Source of the DNA: Flaveria trinervia
Lineage: Eukaryota > Streptophyta > Magnoliopsida > Asterales > Asteraceae
Length of the DNA: 64,000 nt
Assembly: GCA_025506515.1 (NCBI GenBank)
Contig: CM046443.1
Coordinates: forward strand, 37,926,357-37,990,356
Direction of reading: 5' to 3'
Part shown: positions 32,011 through 43,011 of the stretch, one piece after another
Position numbering within the stretch: position 1 is the stretch's first letter
How the letters are laid out: every line of letters begins with the position of its first letter
Notes under the pieces: model-generated
The model's input: the letters and a program-made list of their open reading frames with translations, nothing else
Told to the model about the DNA's origin: nothing
Database searches by the model: none
Made by a program: the position numbers and the translations under genes

Positions 32011-32399
32011 ACTGAAATCAGATTCAGTATAAATAAGGCCATAGTCGATCGCATAAACTTATCACCCCCCATTCGCCCTAAATCGCATAAAGTGTCGTTA
32101 CTTTGCAAAAATTTCTTCAGCCCTAATTTGCCATCTTATTTCGACATTCTGACGTTTTCGGGTGATTTTACAGGTATAATGCGGTGCAACCAAACAAAAA
32201 TTCTGCCGATTTGAACCCTAATTCACGACATTCGGCCCTAACCAAGAACCAAAACTAAGTTGGACAAGTAACCTAACTAAACTAAGTAAAAATTTGAAAT
32301 CAGGGTTATTAGGTGATTAGTAGAGTGATTGCGAGTGGAATGAACCAATACACGATGTCTAATTTGAAGGTTTGGTCAGACTTCGAATTTCTTTCGAAC

Positions 32400-32640
32400 A
32401 GACAGTAGGTCAGGCGACTGGACACCTGGATGAACTCCAATCGCATGACTGAACTAGCCGAATGACTAAGTCGGTCAAATGAATAATACGAATGAGCTCA
32501 GTCGGTCGACTGAACCAATTGCAGGTTTAGTCACCCAATTGAACTCAGTCACATGTTTAGTCACCCGACTGTATTCAGTCGCATGTTAGGTCAAACGACT
32601 GAACCCAGTCATGTGGATCAATCGTATGATTGAACCAAAC
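32400..32640. repeat. Palindrome cluster 2, SIRE A, just upstream of the aORF
   Basis: It includes TCAGTCGGTCGACTGA (32498-32513) and diverged relatives (gtcacccgactg, gtcgcatg, gtcaaacgactgaa). It ends about 60 bases before the aORF start. Confidence 0.75.
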
Positions 32641-32702
32641 TGATTTCAAATAGGTTAACTACAAATGGTTTCTGTTGTGTGATGATCTAACTTGTATGCT
32701 CC

Positions 32703-35700
32703 TTGTGTTACATATTGATGGCTGATAGGTGGACAATAAACACCAAACACAATATCTGTGCTCATTTGGATGTTGCAACTCAAAACAGTGCCAAGTTTGC
32801 TAGGATCATTGCATTCCTAAAGAGATCCCGGATCCACAAAGTTATATCCACACCGTGCGCTCCCTATAGGTCTATACAGCAGGCCTTCTGGGAGGTGGGA
32901 TCGGTTGATCGTTCACATGAGCCCGAAAGCATCCAGAATACCATTTTTGGGATGGATATAGAGGTGACAGCTGCTGATATTCGTCAAGTACTAGATCTGG
33001 GTGATGATGCAGATCACCTAACCAGGCTACACCCTCTAACGGTGAGAGGGTGGTTCCTTAGGATGAAATACGCTGGGGACATAAATGCAGGTGTGTTGAA
33101 CAAAAGCAACCTGTGTCCCCAGTTTAAGTACTTGGCATATGTGATACTGAAGTGCATAGAGGGGTGGCTTTGATGACCCTTCAGACCAGATCCAGAATGC
33201 CTAGGTGGCACTCGTACTCAACCACGCCTTCAGTTTCTCTAGTATGATATTTGCCTACCTCATAGAGAACCTTGAGGCCAAGGGCAAGGAGGACTTCTGC
33301 ATGTATCCAAGGTTCTTACAGATGATTATTGATGAGAAGCTGCCTACCTTCCCCAAGTAGAGCAACGATGGTGTATCGCTAGAGATTATGGATGACACGA
33401 CCTTGGGCCGGATGAAGGTCTACAGGGGGAAGCAAGTCAAGCCCCTAGTGAAGAGACTCTTCGGGCATCTAGCCCAGGCTGATTACATGGCACCGACTAG
33501 GCGAAAGTGGCGCCATGAGGAGAGTGACTCAGATGTTGAGCAAATTGCTCCTCCATCTGTTGACTCCGACAATGACGGTGACACCGGTGGAGACTCTGTG
33601 CCCTGTATTTCTAGGGCTAGCACTACACACGTTATACCTCCACCACCTGCTCATGGAGAAGCCACCACCGCCGGTTTCCATCAGGACTTTTGCCCTCCTG
33701 ATGAAGAGGAGGAGAGTGATGAGGAGCCTCTGATGAGAACTGTGGGCAGCAGGGTGGTTGCCATAGAGAGAGGTTTGAGAGCGGTTCGTGGACGCCCAGG
33801 GGAGTCAGGGGATGCTGCTGCTAAGTCAGATCCCTCATATGCCCCTGACCCGCCCAGCAGCCAAGGGGGAGCCTCAGTGCCCAAAGGCACAAGGAAGAAG
33901 AGGATGGCTCATCCTATGTCAAGAAAGGGAAAAGACTGATGTTTACCTTGACCTCATCTACCACCACAACCACTACCTCAGCCACACCTTCCACCACTAC
34001 CACCACCACTGCTACCACACTACCTGACACCACCACTACCACCTCACACTCCACTCCCACATCCACTCCACTACTTACCCGTATCCCATCCACCACCACT
34101 ACAGCTCATCCACCACCACCCACATCTATACCACCCCTAATATTCACCTCTGCCACCACCACCACCACTGGCCACCAAGCCAGACCAGCTGTCAGCACTC
34201 AACCGTATGGTGCTAAAGCTGTTAGCTACTGATGAGGAGAAGACTGCCCAACTACGTCAGCTTGTGGAGCTAAACGCTACCCAAGCACAATAGATCTCAT
34301 AGCAAGCTGAGCAAATTGCCCAGCTCCAGGAGCGAAAGGTCCACTCATCAAAGAGGATAGAGGAGTTGGAGGCTTCGAATAGTACTATCATGCTCAAGCT
34401 CAAGGGCTCAAAGGATGAGACACTCAAGATAAGAGAAGGACATGATGATGATGATGATGATGGTGAAGATGATGATAGTGATGATGATGAGCCAAATGAG
34501 AAGGAAGAGACAAAGGAAGGGCAGAACAATGATGATGATGAAGAAGGAGATGCAGTTGCATCAACATCAGCTCAAGGTCAAGAGAGATGTACAAAGAGAA
34601 ATCAAGACCAAGGAGCCTCATCTTCTGCCCCTCCTACTGACGTGCCGGCTATTTAGGGGAAAAGTAATGTTTAGATATTTCTATACTTGAAAACTCTGTA
34701 ATGGAACTTTGGATTAATATTATGTAATTAATGTTTATGTATAAATTTGATGTTTACTATTTTGATTATTGACTAATGGTTGATGTGTTAAATGTTTTAA
34801 ATCAAGCAGATCCAAATTTTCAAAGAGATGAATACAATGTTGCTCCCCTTCTGCAGATCAAGACTCAACTCACAATAATTCTTGATCAGCAAGGGATAGT
34901 CAGGAGATCTGTGAGTTACACTCCTGAAGAAGGAGAAATAATTGATGATCTCACTGATGAGCAATTGGCCGAAATATTCTGATTGAATCCTGACAAGATC
35001 GTGAAGGATACTCCTACTATGGACATGGACAGTGACGATGAGCTTAACGATGTGGATGAAATCGAAATTGAAGACATCAATGCACAGCATTATCCAGAGT
35101 ATGCTGACAATGAGGGAAATGTGGTCCCCAATCTGGGTGACTCCCTTGTTAGTGATACTTTTGAAACTCTGGATAAGATGGAGCAAGAGTCGGAGAAGAA
35201 GGAGGACCAGGCCCAAGCCTCAGAAGCCGATGTCAATATCAGAAAGGCTGAATGGGCAGCATGTTTTGCAGAAACTAGAGCCCAGCACTGTGATCCAAAG
35301 TCAAATATCTACACCAAACTCTATAAAGTGAAGAAGCATCACAAGGTGTCAGGCAAAATTATAACGTGGGCATATATTGAAGATCTTAACGTTTATATTG
35401 TTAAAAGAGAGAAGGGGATCGAGTACTTCAGATTCCCACACGATCTAAAGACTCTTCCGGGTTTTGAGCTTAACCAGCTAGCAAAATTAAAGTTGTTATA
35501 TGCTAACACTCGTAAGATGTCAGGTTGGTTTGAAGCTGCTTTAAAGAGAGACTAACACACTAGGTGGTCAACTTTAAACCTCAACAACCAATGAGGTATA
35601 TCAGAAGATCTGAAGTTGATGCCCTTAATGGAAAACCAAAAATAGTGCTGAAGTGGAGTCCTCTGTGCACGATGTCTAGAATCCCTCGACGGGAAATGCC

Positions 35701-36010
35701 ACAGGACTTCACTCCACACTTCAAGTGGTGGTACTATGATTGGAGAATAGGCGAGGTGGTGATAGTGTTGAAGAGAAATGGTAGTATGGAAACTATCAGG
35801 GTGTTTGACCCGATGTGGCTTACAAACTTCTCGGCTAATGATGTTTACACCTTATACAAGTGGCCACTCCTCTATGACTCGCAGGATATTCTACAAGCTC
35901 TCTAATTCCAGAATGTGATACGGCTCTCCTTTGCTTTTGAAATACATGCAGGAGTCACAAGAGAGGAGAAGTACAAGAGATTAGAAGAGCTGATGAAGAA
36001 TGTTAGACAA
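32703..36010 (+). pseudogene. SIRE A additional ORF (aORF), disrupted
   Basis: It starts MCYILMADRW, a start shared with SIRE B. Segments in order: an N-terminal domain (NICAHLDVATQ, RIHKVIS, VRGWFLRMKYAGDINAG) to a stop at 33173; YLIENLEAKGKEDFCMYPRF and TLGRMKVYRGKQVKP; an acidic/Pro-rich part (33520-33930); a Thr/Pro-rich run (33940-34230); coiled-coil-like text (34230-34400); an Asp run (34440-34560). After an AT-rich gap (34640-34800), a C-terminal domain runs 34800-36000 (NIYTKLYKVKKHHKVSGKI, FTPHFKWWYYDWRIGEVVIV). Four or more frame breaks occur. The function is unknown to me; SIRE aORFs have been discussed as envelope-like, but I see no clear signal or membrane segment here. Confidence 0.72.
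34664..34809 (+). other. AT-rich gap with intron-like ends inside the SIRE A aORF
   Basis: A 146-base AT-rich block begins with gtaatg and ends with aagcag, and separates two coding parts of the aORF. A spliced reading is possible, but an in-frame stop (tag at about 34654) just before the donor argues against a simple intron. SIRE B lacks this part of the aORF, so no comparison is available. Confidence 0.3.
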
Positions 36011-36021
36011 TAGACTAAACT

Positions 36022-36037
36022 AGGTCCAAGGGGAGTT
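36022..36037 (+). other. SIRE A polypurine tract
   Basis: The text aggtccaaggggagtt immediately precedes the 3' LTR. SIRE B has aggtccaagggggagttt on the minus strand (42992-43010). Confidence 0.85.
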
Positions 36038-36771
36038 TGTAAATAGATATGTACCTAGTTTATGAGCTTAATGTAAAAGTCTTTCATGTCTTACATATAT
36101 GTAAATGGATGGTTGAATGAAATACAATATGTGGTTTATGCTTATAATGTTTAATATTTCATCGATTATTGTAGGTTAATGCTTATTGAACTAACTATAT
36201 AGGTTTGTGGTTGTTTGAATACATCTAAGTCAATTAATGGTTATGAAACATATTCAAACTTAGTCATATGAAGTTTTCATGTGAATGGCCCATGCTAATG
36301 GACCATACGCATGATCAACTTCATGCTAATGAACCAGTCGCACGACTGAACCAAGGGACTGGATCATCACACGATTTAACATGAGATTGACTCAGGAGCA
36401 TGACTGAACACTCAGTCGTGCGAATGGATCAACCACATGACTCAATCGCACAACTGAGCCATGCAAATGGTTTAGTCGCTCGAATGAGAAACCCTAACCT
36501 ATAAATACCACTTAAATGTGGAAAAACATAACTCTTTGAAAACCTACTTACTAAATCGTACCCTAGCCATCCAGAGACTTCTAGGAACCTGTTCCAAGTT
36601 CATATATCATACTAGATGGATTACTAATCGTTCTGAACGTTTAGATTCAATCTACAATTGTTTCTACGTGCGTTCTCACTTATTGGATCACCAATCAAAT
36701 AGGATTCCACATTATTTGACTTGGTATACACGTGTATTAGTTAGTATTTCATTCAATACACGATCCTAAAA
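36038..36771 (+). repeat. SIRE A 3' LTR
   Basis: 734 bp, matching the SIRE B LTRs (699 and 740 bp). The start tgtaaatagatatgtacc corresponds to TGTTGATACATATGTACC in B. The end cgatcctaaa is mutated from CCTAACA. It contains a TATA box (36500-36507) with a palindrome cluster directly upstream (36280-36480). The sequence beyond 36771 is gag of element H. Confidence 0.88.
36280..36507 (+). promoter_or_regulatory. SIRE A LTR promoter: palindrome cluster upstream of TATA
   Basis: The TATA box tataaata lies at 36500-36507. The 200 bases before it hold several copies of the CARTCG-nn-CGAYTG type, the best being CAGTCGCACGACTG (36335-36348). In SIRE B the same arrangement is seen on the minus strand in both LTRs (TATA at 42535-42542 and 54045-54052). 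Position in U3 suggests an enhancer-like role; this is inference. Confidence 0.55.
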
Positions 36772-36991
36772 GTTTTGATGATTAGTTTGATAATGAGGCC
36801 AGGATTGATCTTTGACAATTGAATAAGTAGAAGTTGCTGACTATTGTTGTTGATATAACTGAGAGTAGCTAACATAGTAATTTGGATTACTAGCCATTTT
36901 GGCATACAGTGTTGGTGCTTCAACTCCCATTATGTTAATGTAATTTGCAACTCTTTGCTTATCATCCATATATAGGATTTGATGGTTGAAA
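36772..36991 (-). pseudogene. Element H gag, N-terminal side fragment
   Basis: The minus strand reads DDKQRVANYINIMGVEAPTL, YAKMASNPNYYVSYSQLYQQ, then a stop and DQSWPHYQTNHQN. The pattern resembles the middle of Copia gag just before the knuckle region. It would join the reading at 8235-8200 if SIRE A were removed. Gypsy B cuts it at 36992. Confidence 0.6.
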
Positions 36992-39155
36992 TGTAACACT
37001 CGGGGATTTCTTTAAGATAAGAAAGAAAAGAAAGAATAAAAGTGAAGAAAAAGAAAGAAAAGCTCTAAAACCCAAGTAGAGGGACTAAAATTGTCAAAAG
37101 GACGAAAGGTATGAAAAGTGGGTGTAAAAGGGTGATGGCCGCCCACACTCTCTTCACAAACATCATTTCATTTGGATTTTTAGAGAGAGTAACAAGAAGC
37201 TGAAAGCTTTCAGCTTTGAAGAAGAACAAGAGGAGAAGGTCGAATCCAAGGTAAGAATTCATGGTTTTATGATGTTCTTGACTGGCCTTAGCCTCAGTTA
37301 TATGCATATGTGTGTTTATGTGTGTTCGGGTGTGTTTTTAGTGGGCTTCTAGGCGGTTAAACTCAATTTGCAAATGGGTTTTGAAGAAGTCATAACCAAA
37401 GGCTGCTAAGGTAAGTTCTAGAACCCTCTTTTTACTTGTTATAAACTGATTTGGGGTAGGAAATACATGTATGAACATTTTTATAAAAATGGGTTTTTAC
37501 CCGATTATATTTGTGTATGTGTTTTGCGGGTGGGGTTTGATTTGGATGTTATTATGGTTATGATGATGTTATGAATGTGTTTCTATGGCTTAGAATGTAT
37601 GATTTAAGCTTAGAATAGGTTATATGATGATTAGGTACTGAATTTAATTGTTTAAGTGTGATATAGACTACCTATGCACCTATATAGTGGCCCATGTGCC
37701 CGACAGAAATAACTATCTAAGTGTTCCCATGCGCCTGACACCCCATGCACCCAAACAGTACCCATGCGCCTAGGCACTCATGCACCTGTATACTGCCTAT
37801 GCGCCTAGAATTTGGCCAGAATGACTAAGTGTTGCCAATGCGCCCCAATAGTGCCCATGCAGCTAGAAGTTCCCTGTGTTCCTAAGTGTTCCCTATGCAC
37901 CTGAATAGTGCCCATGTGCCTAAGACTTAGAATATTTTTTTGAATTTTGGGGAAAATGTAAAATGTAGGCTTTGACTTGGGAGGTTCCCAGGGGTGGTGT
38001 AAGTTAACTTTTTGAAGTCATAGATGATGTGATAGGTGATCTATGATGTGGCATGATGATGATGATGTGTGTTGATGCTTATTCATGATGAATCTTATGT
38101 ATGTATGATAGTGCCTTGTATGGTTATGTTTATGTTCATTGTTGTGTATGTTTATTTTCCATGACTTTACGTTGAATATTTATGAATGAAATAAGAAGTA
38201 TTATGTAACATAAAGTGGAAGATAATGAAAAGGGGGATGTAATGAAAGAATGCATGCATTAATGAATGAATGACAATAAGAAAGTCTTGCAAGCAATGTA
38301 TGGAGGTTCACACACAATGAAGGGTGTTAGCTCAACTGTGTGCGGGTTAGCTACCCTAGGAGGATGCAAACGGGGGTCTAATATTTGTGATTGATGATAC
38401 TTATGGGATCCTTGCCGCTTGCCCTAGGTACTGGAGTCAGCTTCGTGCATAATGTTCAAGGTCTATGAAAGACCTCAGGCCCAGTAACCAGTTTCGTGCA
38501 CAATGTTTGGGATATAGCATATGGCATTGGTCTGGAATGAAAGAGAAAAGATATGTGATGAGTGTACTTGCCCTAGGTACTAGAGTCAGCTTCATGCACA
38601 ATGTTTGAGGTATATGAAAGACCTCAGGCCCTGTAACCCGTTTCATTCACAATGTTCAGGGTAATGTACATGTCATTAGAAGTAGCGAGCGTATGAAAGA
38701 CAAGTAAGAAAGAAAGTGAAATAAAGTGAATGAAAGTGAATGATAATGATATACAATGAACGAATGAAATTGAACAGATGAATGATGAAGATTATAATGA
38801 CATTATCTATGTGTACGTATGATGCTTGATCACGTAAGAATGTAATAGTTACTAGAACTCACTCAGCAACGCTAACTTTTATGTGTTTCAGTTGGCAGGT
38901 AATAGTTACTGTGGATGGCACGGGGCGGCTACTTGGCTCGTTTTGGATGGCATCCATTCTTATAATGTTTTTGTGATGTAATGCAACAATTATTTTGTAA
39001 TCTGATAACGACGTATTATTTTGCAAAATCTGTTATAATGAAATCAAATGGATGTTTAAATGTTTCCACTGCACCATTTTATTTAAGTTAACGGAATTTT
39101 ATCTTTTATGAGCAATGATTGACCAGCTGTGAGGGCCCAGGAATGGGGCATTTCA
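36992..39155 (+). repeat. Gypsy B 5' LTR
   Basis: 2164 bp, starting tgtaacactc. Donor-like sites AAG|GTAAG end at 37250 and 37410. An array of (c)ccatgcgcct motifs lies at about 37670-37920. A roughly 120-150 base duplication (gtactggagtcagcttcgtgca...agacctcaggcccagtaacc) lies at about 38420-38670. The end reads ggggcatttca, one of several departures from gypsy A. Confidence 0.9.
37670..37920. repeat. Array of CCATGCGCC motifs in the gypsy B LTR
   Basis: Copies and variants of ccatgcgccy alternate with short phrases such as aatagtgc, actaagtgtt and cctagaa. The 3' LTR has the same array at about 56995-57230, and gypsy C has the reverse complement (ggcgcatgg) at 58160-58440. Confidence 0.82.
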
Positions 39156-39158
39156 AGT

Positions 39159-39171
39159 TGATATCAGAGCC
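39159..39171 (+). other. Gypsy B primer-binding site
   Basis: TGATATCAGAGCC, one mismatch from the Met-tRNA site of gypsy A, lies three bases after the LTR. Confidence 0.85.
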
Positions 39172-39509
39172 AAAGTTTTAGTGAAACGGGTAAATTTTCA
39201 AAAGAAACCTAAACTTGAACTGAAAATGTGATGAAAAGGGAAGGGATGCCAGTCTGGGTAGTTGCATGTCATTAGGTATTTTCTTAATGTTAACCGACAT
39301 TATGTGTGCATGTTACATGATTTGATCGGTGTGCTTTTAGTAGATTTAGATACTGATGTAGTCAGGATAGGAAATGCTTGGGCTTTGAAGAGTAAAGCAA
39401 TTGGCTAATAATAATTGGCCACTGTAATTAGGGACTTACTATACATGACATAAACTGAGCTATTCCCTTGAATGACCATGTTAGTGTTTGAATCTTATAG
39501 CGTATTTTC
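39172..39509 (+). other. Gypsy B 5' leader
   Basis: About 340 non-coding bases similar to 22770-23103 of gypsy A. They end tgaatcttatagcg before the gag ATG, the place where gypsy A has ctttcag. Confidence 0.5.
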
Positions 39510-40800
39510 ATGATGGCTGGTGGTAGATCATCAAAGGCTTCACTCGATGAAGGTCGTGGTGGACGTGGTGCTGAACCAAGGGTCACGAGAGGAAGGCCTA
39601 GACCCAAAGAGGTGGTTCATGAAGAACCCGAGACCCCTCGTCTGGAGGTTGGGGATGAGAGTGCTAACTTAAGAGCCTTAGTGAAGGAGGCTGTTGTTGA
39701 AGAGGTGCATCAGGTCATGCAAACGATCCTACCATCTATGGTGATAGAGGTGATAAAGGCGGTGCAAGAAGGAGAAAGAAGGGAGAGGAACCGGTCTTCA
39801 AGAGGACGGGAGCAACCGGAGACTAAGATGGTTATCTTTGATGATAAGGAGGAGAAGGAGGAGCTTGGGTGTAGGAGATGGCATGAGGCTGTAACTATGG
39901 GGCATTTCAAAGGTGCAAGCCCCCTACCTTTGACGGTAACAGTACTGATGTTGCTGCTCACCGATAGGTGAGAGAGATGGAGGTGGTAGTCGACATTAGC
40001 GAGTGCTTGGAAAACCAGAAGGTGAAGTTCACTACCCACTAATTTGTGGACTCAGCTTTGTGCTAGTGGGACAATATTGCCAAACTAAGGGTAACCGGGC
40101 TATTAGAAGAATGAGGTGGCCGGAGATGAAGATGTTGGTGATTAAGGAGTTTTGTCTTCATAGGGAAATGGATAAGATGAAAAGGGAGTTCCTGTAGCTA
40201 GAGGTGAGAACAATGACATATCAACAGTACACCACCAACTTCAATGAGATCGCACGGCTGGTGCTAGATCGAGTGACACCTTTGTCATGAAAGATCAAGA
40301 GGTATATCCAAGGACTGCCGGCAGATATTCGTAGGCACTTGATCGTTGCTTGACCGAGCATATTTAGGTCACCAGTTGACTTGGTAGGGAGATTGTATAA
40401 TTAGTAGACTGTGCTGGTGGCTGAAGTAATCAAGAGGAGTGGTGGTGATTGGAATTGGAATGGGAAGCGGGTTGGACATGGCGGAGCCACTCGAAGCAAT
40501 AAAGGTGCATGGTGGATGACCGACGCATGGTCACATCTGGTGCGGGGATGAAAACGTGTGGTAAGTGCGGAAAGGAACACACCAGAGAGTGTAAGTGGGG
40601 CTTGAATGTGTGCTTCAACTATGGGAAGCCAGGTCATATGGCGAGAGAATGTAAGGAAGGGAGTTGTTTTAACTATGGTGGGTCGGTGTTTTAACTGTGG
40701 CGGGGAGGACCACATGAGTATGGACAACAAGAAGCCGAGCGCTGAAGGCGCGGGAGTGAAGAAGGCCACAAGAGAAGGGCAGAGGGCGAGTGCAAGAGTG
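39510..40800 (+). pseudogene. Gypsy B gag
   Basis: It starts MMAGGRSSKASLDEGRGGRG and is open for 153 codons. The gag domain text is present but out of frame at 39966-40400 (VKFTTH-like, then EFCLHREMDKMKREFL). Knuckle text is CGKCGKEHTRECKWG, CFNYGKPGHMAREC and CFNCGGEDHMSMD (40550-40730). At least three frameshifts and several stops are present. Confidence 0.8.
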
Positions 40801-42292
40801 TTAACGATGACACAGTTTCTAGTAAACCAAACTTTAGCCTTTATGTTATTTGATTCTGGTGCTAGTAAAAGTTTTATCTCTACTGCTTTTTGTGCTACAT
40901 TGCCTGTTAGTAGTAAGAATATAGATGAGCCTTTCGATGTAGAAACTGCCATAGGTAAGTCTACTAGGATCTCTGAGATGATAGAGGGTTGTGACGTAGA
41001 ATTAGAAGGTCACAAGTTTCCTGTTAGACCATTCATGATGACCTTAGGCGGGTTTGACATAGTCCTAGGAGGATTGGTTGGTGGATTACGAAGCAAATAT
41101 TGTGTGATGCAAGAAGATGATTTGGTTGATAGTGCCTGATGGGAGTTTGGTGACGGTTTATGGTGATCAAGTCACTACGATTCCGATGGTAATGGCAGGA
41201 AAGGCATGAGGCGTGTATGTAGTGCCTACTTGGCCTACGTGAAGGATGTGGATACGCCAACCCCACAACTGTCCGATGTATCGGTTGTGTGTGACTTTCC
41301 AGACGTATTTCCCGAACACTTACTAGGAGTGCCACCTGACTGAGAGATTGAGTTTCAGATTGACTTGATGCCACGTGCCCAACCTGTTGCTAAGGCACCG
41401 TATCGGTTGGCTCCGACCAAGATGAAGGAGCTAATGGAGCAATTGCAGGAGTTGCTTGATAAAGGGTTTATTAGATCGAGTATTTATTCTTAGGTTGCTC
41501 CGATCTTATTCGTGAAGAACAAGGACGGTAGTATGAGAATGTGTATAGACTATCGCGAGCTGAAAAAGTTGACGGTGAAGAATCGGTACCCCTTACCGAG
41601 AATTGATGACCTATTTGATTAGCTCCAGGGTGCCAGCTGGTTCTCGAGGATAAACCTTCGATCTGGTTATCATTAGTTGAAGGTGAAGGAGCAGGATATT
41701 CCTAAAATAGATTTTCGCATGCGTTATGGATACTATGACTTTCTCGTCATGTCTTTTAGTTTAACCAACACGCCAGCTGCTTTTATGGACTTGATCAATC
41801 GAGTGTCGGCTGATGTTAGATAAATCAGTGATTGTGTTTATTGATGATATCCCGTTTTGTTTGAAGAGCAAGGAGGAACATGTCGATCATATTCGGGATG
41901 TGTTAAAGACATTGAGAAAGGAGATGTTGTATGCCAAGTTCTTCAATTGCGCATTCTGGTTGTGCGAAGTTCAGTTTTTGAGTCACGTGGTGAATCCTGA
42001 ATGGATTATGGTGGACCCATCAAAGGTGGAGGCAGTGGTGCAATGGAATTTTCCGAAGATGCCATCTGAGATTCATAGTTTCTTGGGTTTGGCGAGCTAT
42101 TACAGAAGATTTATTCAAGACTTCCCTAATATCGCTTATCCATTAACCAAGCTGACCCAAAAAGATGTGAAGCTTGTATAGGGTCAAGATTAGGAGAAGG
42201 CTTTTGAGGAGTTAAAGGCAAGGTTGACTCAAGCTCAAGTCTTGTCATTACCCGATGGAAGCAAGGATTTGGTGGTTTATTCGGATGCTTCC
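40801..42292 (+). pseudogene. Gypsy B protease, RT and start of RNase H
   Basis: The protease motif LFDSGASKSFISTAFC (Asp codon at 40852) and GGFDIVLGG are in one open frame (40606-41139). RT text follows with stops: YRLAPTKMKELMEQLQELL, then a stop at about 41491, KDGSMRMCIDYRELKK, and the catalytic box FIDDIPFC at about 41838-41862 with both Asp. RNase H begins LVVYSDAS and is cut by SIRE B exactly after the codons for SDAS. Confidence 0.83.
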
Positions 42293-42991
42293 TGTTAGGA
42301 CCGTGTACGTAAGGAGTACTAACTGATAATGTGTGAAAACAGATTAAATAGTGTGGAATCCTATTTGATTGGCGATCCAATGAGTGAAAATGCAATACCG
42401 ATCAATCTAACGATTAAAGAAACGTTATGAACGAGTAGAACAAGCTTAGATGCAAACTCTGGATGACTAGGTTACGATTTTGTGTCAAAAGTATTCAAGT
42501 CTCTTGAATCATCGTTTTTCCATGAATTAAGTGGTATTTATAGGTTAGGGTTATCAAATCATACGACTGAACCATTAGCATGGTTCAGTCGTGCGACTCA
42601 ATCATGCGATTGATACATACGCACGACTAAAGGTTCAGTCGTGCGACTGAGTCAATCTTATATCTCAATCGTGCGACTGATCCAGTTTCCTAGTTCAATC
42701 ATGCGACTGGTCCATTAGCATGAAGTATTCATGCGTATGGTCCATTCGCATGAAGACTCATACCATTAAGTTTGAACACAATTTCTCAATCATTATTGAC
42801 TAACAACTATGTATAACAACCTCAAACCTATATAGTTACTTTAATATACTTTATCACACATAAACAATGAAACATTAAACATTATAAGCATTAATCACAT
42901 ATTGTATTTCATTCAACTCTTTCATTACATATATGTAAGACATGACAAACATTTACATTAAGCTCATAAACTAGGTACATATGTATCAACA
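42293..42991 (-). repeat. SIRE B 3' LTR (element sense)
   Basis: 699 bp, plus-strand ends tgttaggacc...gtatcaaca. It contains the minus-strand TATA box (42535-42542) and the palindrome cluster (about 42560-42740), including the perfectly spaced TCAGTCGTGCGACTGA at 42635-42650. It is about 40 bases shorter than the other LTR because of small deletions. Confidence 0.92.
42535..42742 (-). promoter_or_regulatory. SIRE B LTR promoter: TATA and upstream palindromes
   Basis: TATAAATA (minus) at 42535-42542 with the palindrome cluster on its upstream side up to about 42742. The 5' LTR repeats this at 54045-54300. The arrangement equals that of SIRE A (36280-36507). Confidence 0.55.
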
Positions 42992-43011
42992 AACTCCCCC
43001 TTGGACCTAGT
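42992..43011 (-). other. SIRE B polypurine tract
   Basis: The minus-strand text ctaggtccaagggggagttt directly precedes the 3' LTR start TGTTGATAC. It is a strong plus-strand priming tract. Confidence 0.9.

Larger units (their letters stand above)
30101..32702 (+). other. SIRE A spacer between pol and aORF
   Basis: 2.6 kb with no open frame of note. In order it holds a T-rich tract (30170-30240), a purine tract tttagggggagaatagg (30290-30308) that could be an internal plus-strand primer, a duplicated hairpin cassette (30860-30978), a run of CTGAG-loop hairpins (31574-31670), and two clusters of CARTCG-nn-CGAYTG palindromes (about 31740-32010 and 32400-32640). The same order, reversed, is seen in SIRE B. 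Confidence 0.7.
8236..36771 (+). mobile_element. SIRE/Maximus-like Copia element A (5'-truncated, carries nested insertions)
   Basis: Without its insertions the element is about 11.3 kb: partial gag (8236-9500), protease-integrase (9520-11515), RT-RNase H (11503-12677 plus 29911-30100), a long spacer (30101-32702), aORF (32703-36010), purine tract and 3' LTR (36038-36771). The order matches SIRE B on the opposite strand, and the homology can be followed throughout. The left end has no LTR; similarity to SIRE B gag begins abruptly near 8236. The right end joins gag text of element H at 36772, and the left flank is the continuation of that gag. SIRE A is therefore an insertion in H that lost its 5' LTR and N-terminal gag. 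Confidence 0.85.

Noticed and set aside
34257..34621. Ser-rich or His-rich secreted protein
   Set aside because: Antisense readings of the coiled-coil and Asp-rich aORF segment.
34442..34690. Met-rich plus-strand protein and its His/Ser-rich minus-strand counterparts
   Set aside because: These are alternative-frame readings of the gat-triplet run that encodes the acidic segment of the aORF.
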